Of a DNA stretch of 6,811 bases, positions 5,781 through 6,811 are shown in pieces. Each line of letters starts with the position of its first letter. The stretch's first letter is position 1. Under the pieces are notes generated by a model that was not told the DNA's origin, ran no database searches, and saw nothing but the letters and a program-made list of their open reading frames with translations. The DNA comes from Pseudomonadota bacterium (GTDB lineage Bacteria > Pseudomonadota > Gammaproteobacteria > Xanthomonadales > Xanthomonadaceae), in contig JAEXBT010000170.1 in the NCBI GenBank assembly GCA_023393895.1, positions 1 through 6,811 of the forward strand, given 5' to 3'. A program made the position numbers and the translations under genes.

Positions 5781-6455
5781 TCAGCCGGCTTCGGCCGCGG
5801 CCTTCATCCGCGAGACGACATCGCGGTAATCCGGCTGGCCAAAGATCGCGCTTCCGGCCACGAAGGTGTCGGCACCTGCCGCAGCAATCTCGCCGATGTT
5901 CTCGGGCTTGACGCCGCCGTCGATCTCGAGTCGCACCGCTCGCCCGCTGGCATCGATGCGTTCACGCACGCGCCGCAACTTGTCGAGCGTGGAGGGGATG
6001 AAGGCCTGCCCGCCGAAACCCGGATTGACCGACATCAGCAGGATGTAATCGAGTTCGTCCAGCACGTAGTCGAGCACCTCGACCGGCGTTGCCGGGTTGA
6101 GCACCAGCCCAGCCTCGCATCCCAGCGATTTCACCAGCTGGATGCTGCGATGCACATGGCGACTGGCCTCCGGGTGGAAGCTGATATGGGTCGCGCCCGC
6201 TTTCGCGAACATCGGGATGATCGCGTCGACCGGCTCCACCATCAGGTGCACGTCGATCGGCGCGGTCACGCCATGCTTGCGCAGGGCTTCGCAGACCAGC
6301 GGGCCGATGGTGAGGTTGGGCACGTAATGGTTGTCCATCACGTCGAAATGGACCCAGTCGGCGCCGGCGGCGAGCACGTTGTCGACTTCCTCGCCGAGCC
6401 GGGCGAAGTCGGCCGAGAGGATCGAAGGCGCGATGACGGTGGACTGGCGGCTCAT
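5781..6455 (-). CDS. rpe: Ribulose-phosphate 3-epimerase
   Basis: Rpe interconverts ribulose 5-phosphate and xylulose 5-phosphate in the cytosolic pentose phosphate pathway. The protein has 224 residues, normal for the family, and a full TIM-barrel pattern: IAPSILSAD (8-16), [18 protein letters not shown] with metal/catalytic His36 and Asp38, DVHLMV with His70, the flexible loop [10 protein letters not shown] (141-150), EIDGGV with catalytic Asp179, and the phosphate-binding GSAIF (201-205). The start is fixed by family alignment and by GAGGAAG upstream. The ATG overlaps the stop of the J-domain gene (ATGA), so the two are translated together. In related genomes rpe lies near trpE, so this is native context. 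Confidence 0.97.
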   Translation of the reverse strand: MSRQSTVIAPSILSADFARLGEEVDNVLAAGADWVHFDVMDNHYVPNLTIGPLVCEALRKHGVTAPIDVHLMVEPVDAIIPMFAKAGATHISFHPEASRHVHRSIQLVKSLGCEAGLVLNPATPVEVLDYVLDELDYILLMSVNPGFGGQAFIPSTLDKLRRVRERIDASGRAVRLEIDGGVKPENIGEIAAAGADTFVAGSAIFGQPDYRDVVSRMKAAAEAG

Positions 6456-6793
6456 CGTTGCGTCTTCCTCAGCTGCTTGATGCGGTCGTAGGCGGCATTG
6501 ATTTCGCGCGCCCTTGCCTCGGCTTGCGCACGCAGTTCCGGCGCGGCATCGGCGTACCGGTCCGGGTGGTACTGCGAGATGAGGCGGCGGTAGGCCAGGT
6601 CGATCTCCGCATCGCTCGCCTCGCGGGTCAGGCCGAAGACGCGATAGGGCTTCTGCCGTGCACCCAGGCCGAACCAGTCGGCATCGAACGCATGGCCGAC
6701 CAGAAGGCCGATACCCGCGCCGAACAGGGGGTTGCCGCGCAGCAGCAGCACGCCCGCGATCAGGCCCAGCAGTTTTCCGTACCAGCGTCCCAT
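6452..6793 (-). CDS. Short membrane-anchored J-domain protein (DjlA-like)
   Basis: This is a probable DnaK co-chaperone fixed to the inner membrane. Residues 8-33 form a Gly-rich hydrophobic segment ([25 protein letters not shown]), like the N-terminal anchor of DjlA. It is followed, after a short linker, by a J domain (about 48-110) with YRVFGL, helix II ([13 protein letters not shown]), the essential HPD triad at 76-78, and helix III ([17 protein letters not shown]). DjlA of E. coli has a TerB-like domain between anchor and J domain; here it is absent, so the 113-residue protein is a minimal form rather than true DjlA. The ATG at 6793 has no clear Shine-Dalgarno. The stop overlaps the rpe start by four bases. 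A direct link with the epimerase is unknown. Confidence 0.9.
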   Translation of the reverse strand: MGRWYGKLLGLIAGVLLLRGNPLFGAGIGLLVGHAFDADWFGLGARQKPYRVFGLTREASDAEIDLAYRRLISQYHPDRYADAAPELRAQAEARAREINAAYDRIKQLRKTQR

Positions 6794-6811
6794 ATGCGCA
6801 GTTTACCCGGC

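Noticed and set aside
6791..6811. TAAACT as a -10 box for the J-domain gene with a leaderless start
   Set aside because: The window ends before any -35 could be examined and the match is weak.

Overview
The window looks like chromosomal DNA of a GC-rich gammaproteobacterium of the Xanthomonadaceae/Lysobacteraceae type (Xanthomonas, Stenotrophomonas or Lysobacter relatives). I infer this from the strongly GC-biased host genes, the closeness of the TrpE, Rpe and YegS-like proteins to what I remember of that family, and the expectation that trpE is followed directly by trpG. All genes I support lie on the minus strand, so the region reads from right to left.

Host part (about 3043-6811, high GC). 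From the right: a 113-residue membrane-anchored J-domain protein (6452-6793) overlaps rpe (ribulose-phosphate 3-epimerase, 5781-6455) by four bases. A hairpin follows rpe. Next comes a YegS-like lipid kinase whose frame is broken near its C-terminus (4887-5612 plus a detached tail at 4681-4890). trpE (anthranilate synthase component I, 3073-4548) follows, with a plausible promoter and a Trp-codon-containing upstream ORF in front of it. Right after trpE there is a full-strength Shine-Dalgarno and the first seven codons of trpG (MILMIDN), which then run into a stop codon.

Mobile part (1 to about 3042, visibly lower GC). The trpG start is interrupted by the end of an integrative element. Next to the junction lies a P4-type tyrosine integrase (1665-2888, possibly from 2936) with all expected catalytic residues, preceded by a 12-bp inverted repeat. 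Downstream, probably in one transcript, come two proteins I do not recognise (1358-1675 and 602-1264) and a secreted Sel1-repeat protein (1-539) that runs off the left edge. The element continues beyond the window, so its far end and the rest of trpG are not visible.

The main point is that a P4-type integrase appears to have used the 5' end of trpG as its target. This separates trpE from the rest of the tryptophan operon and places the integrase directly downstream of trpE on the same strand.
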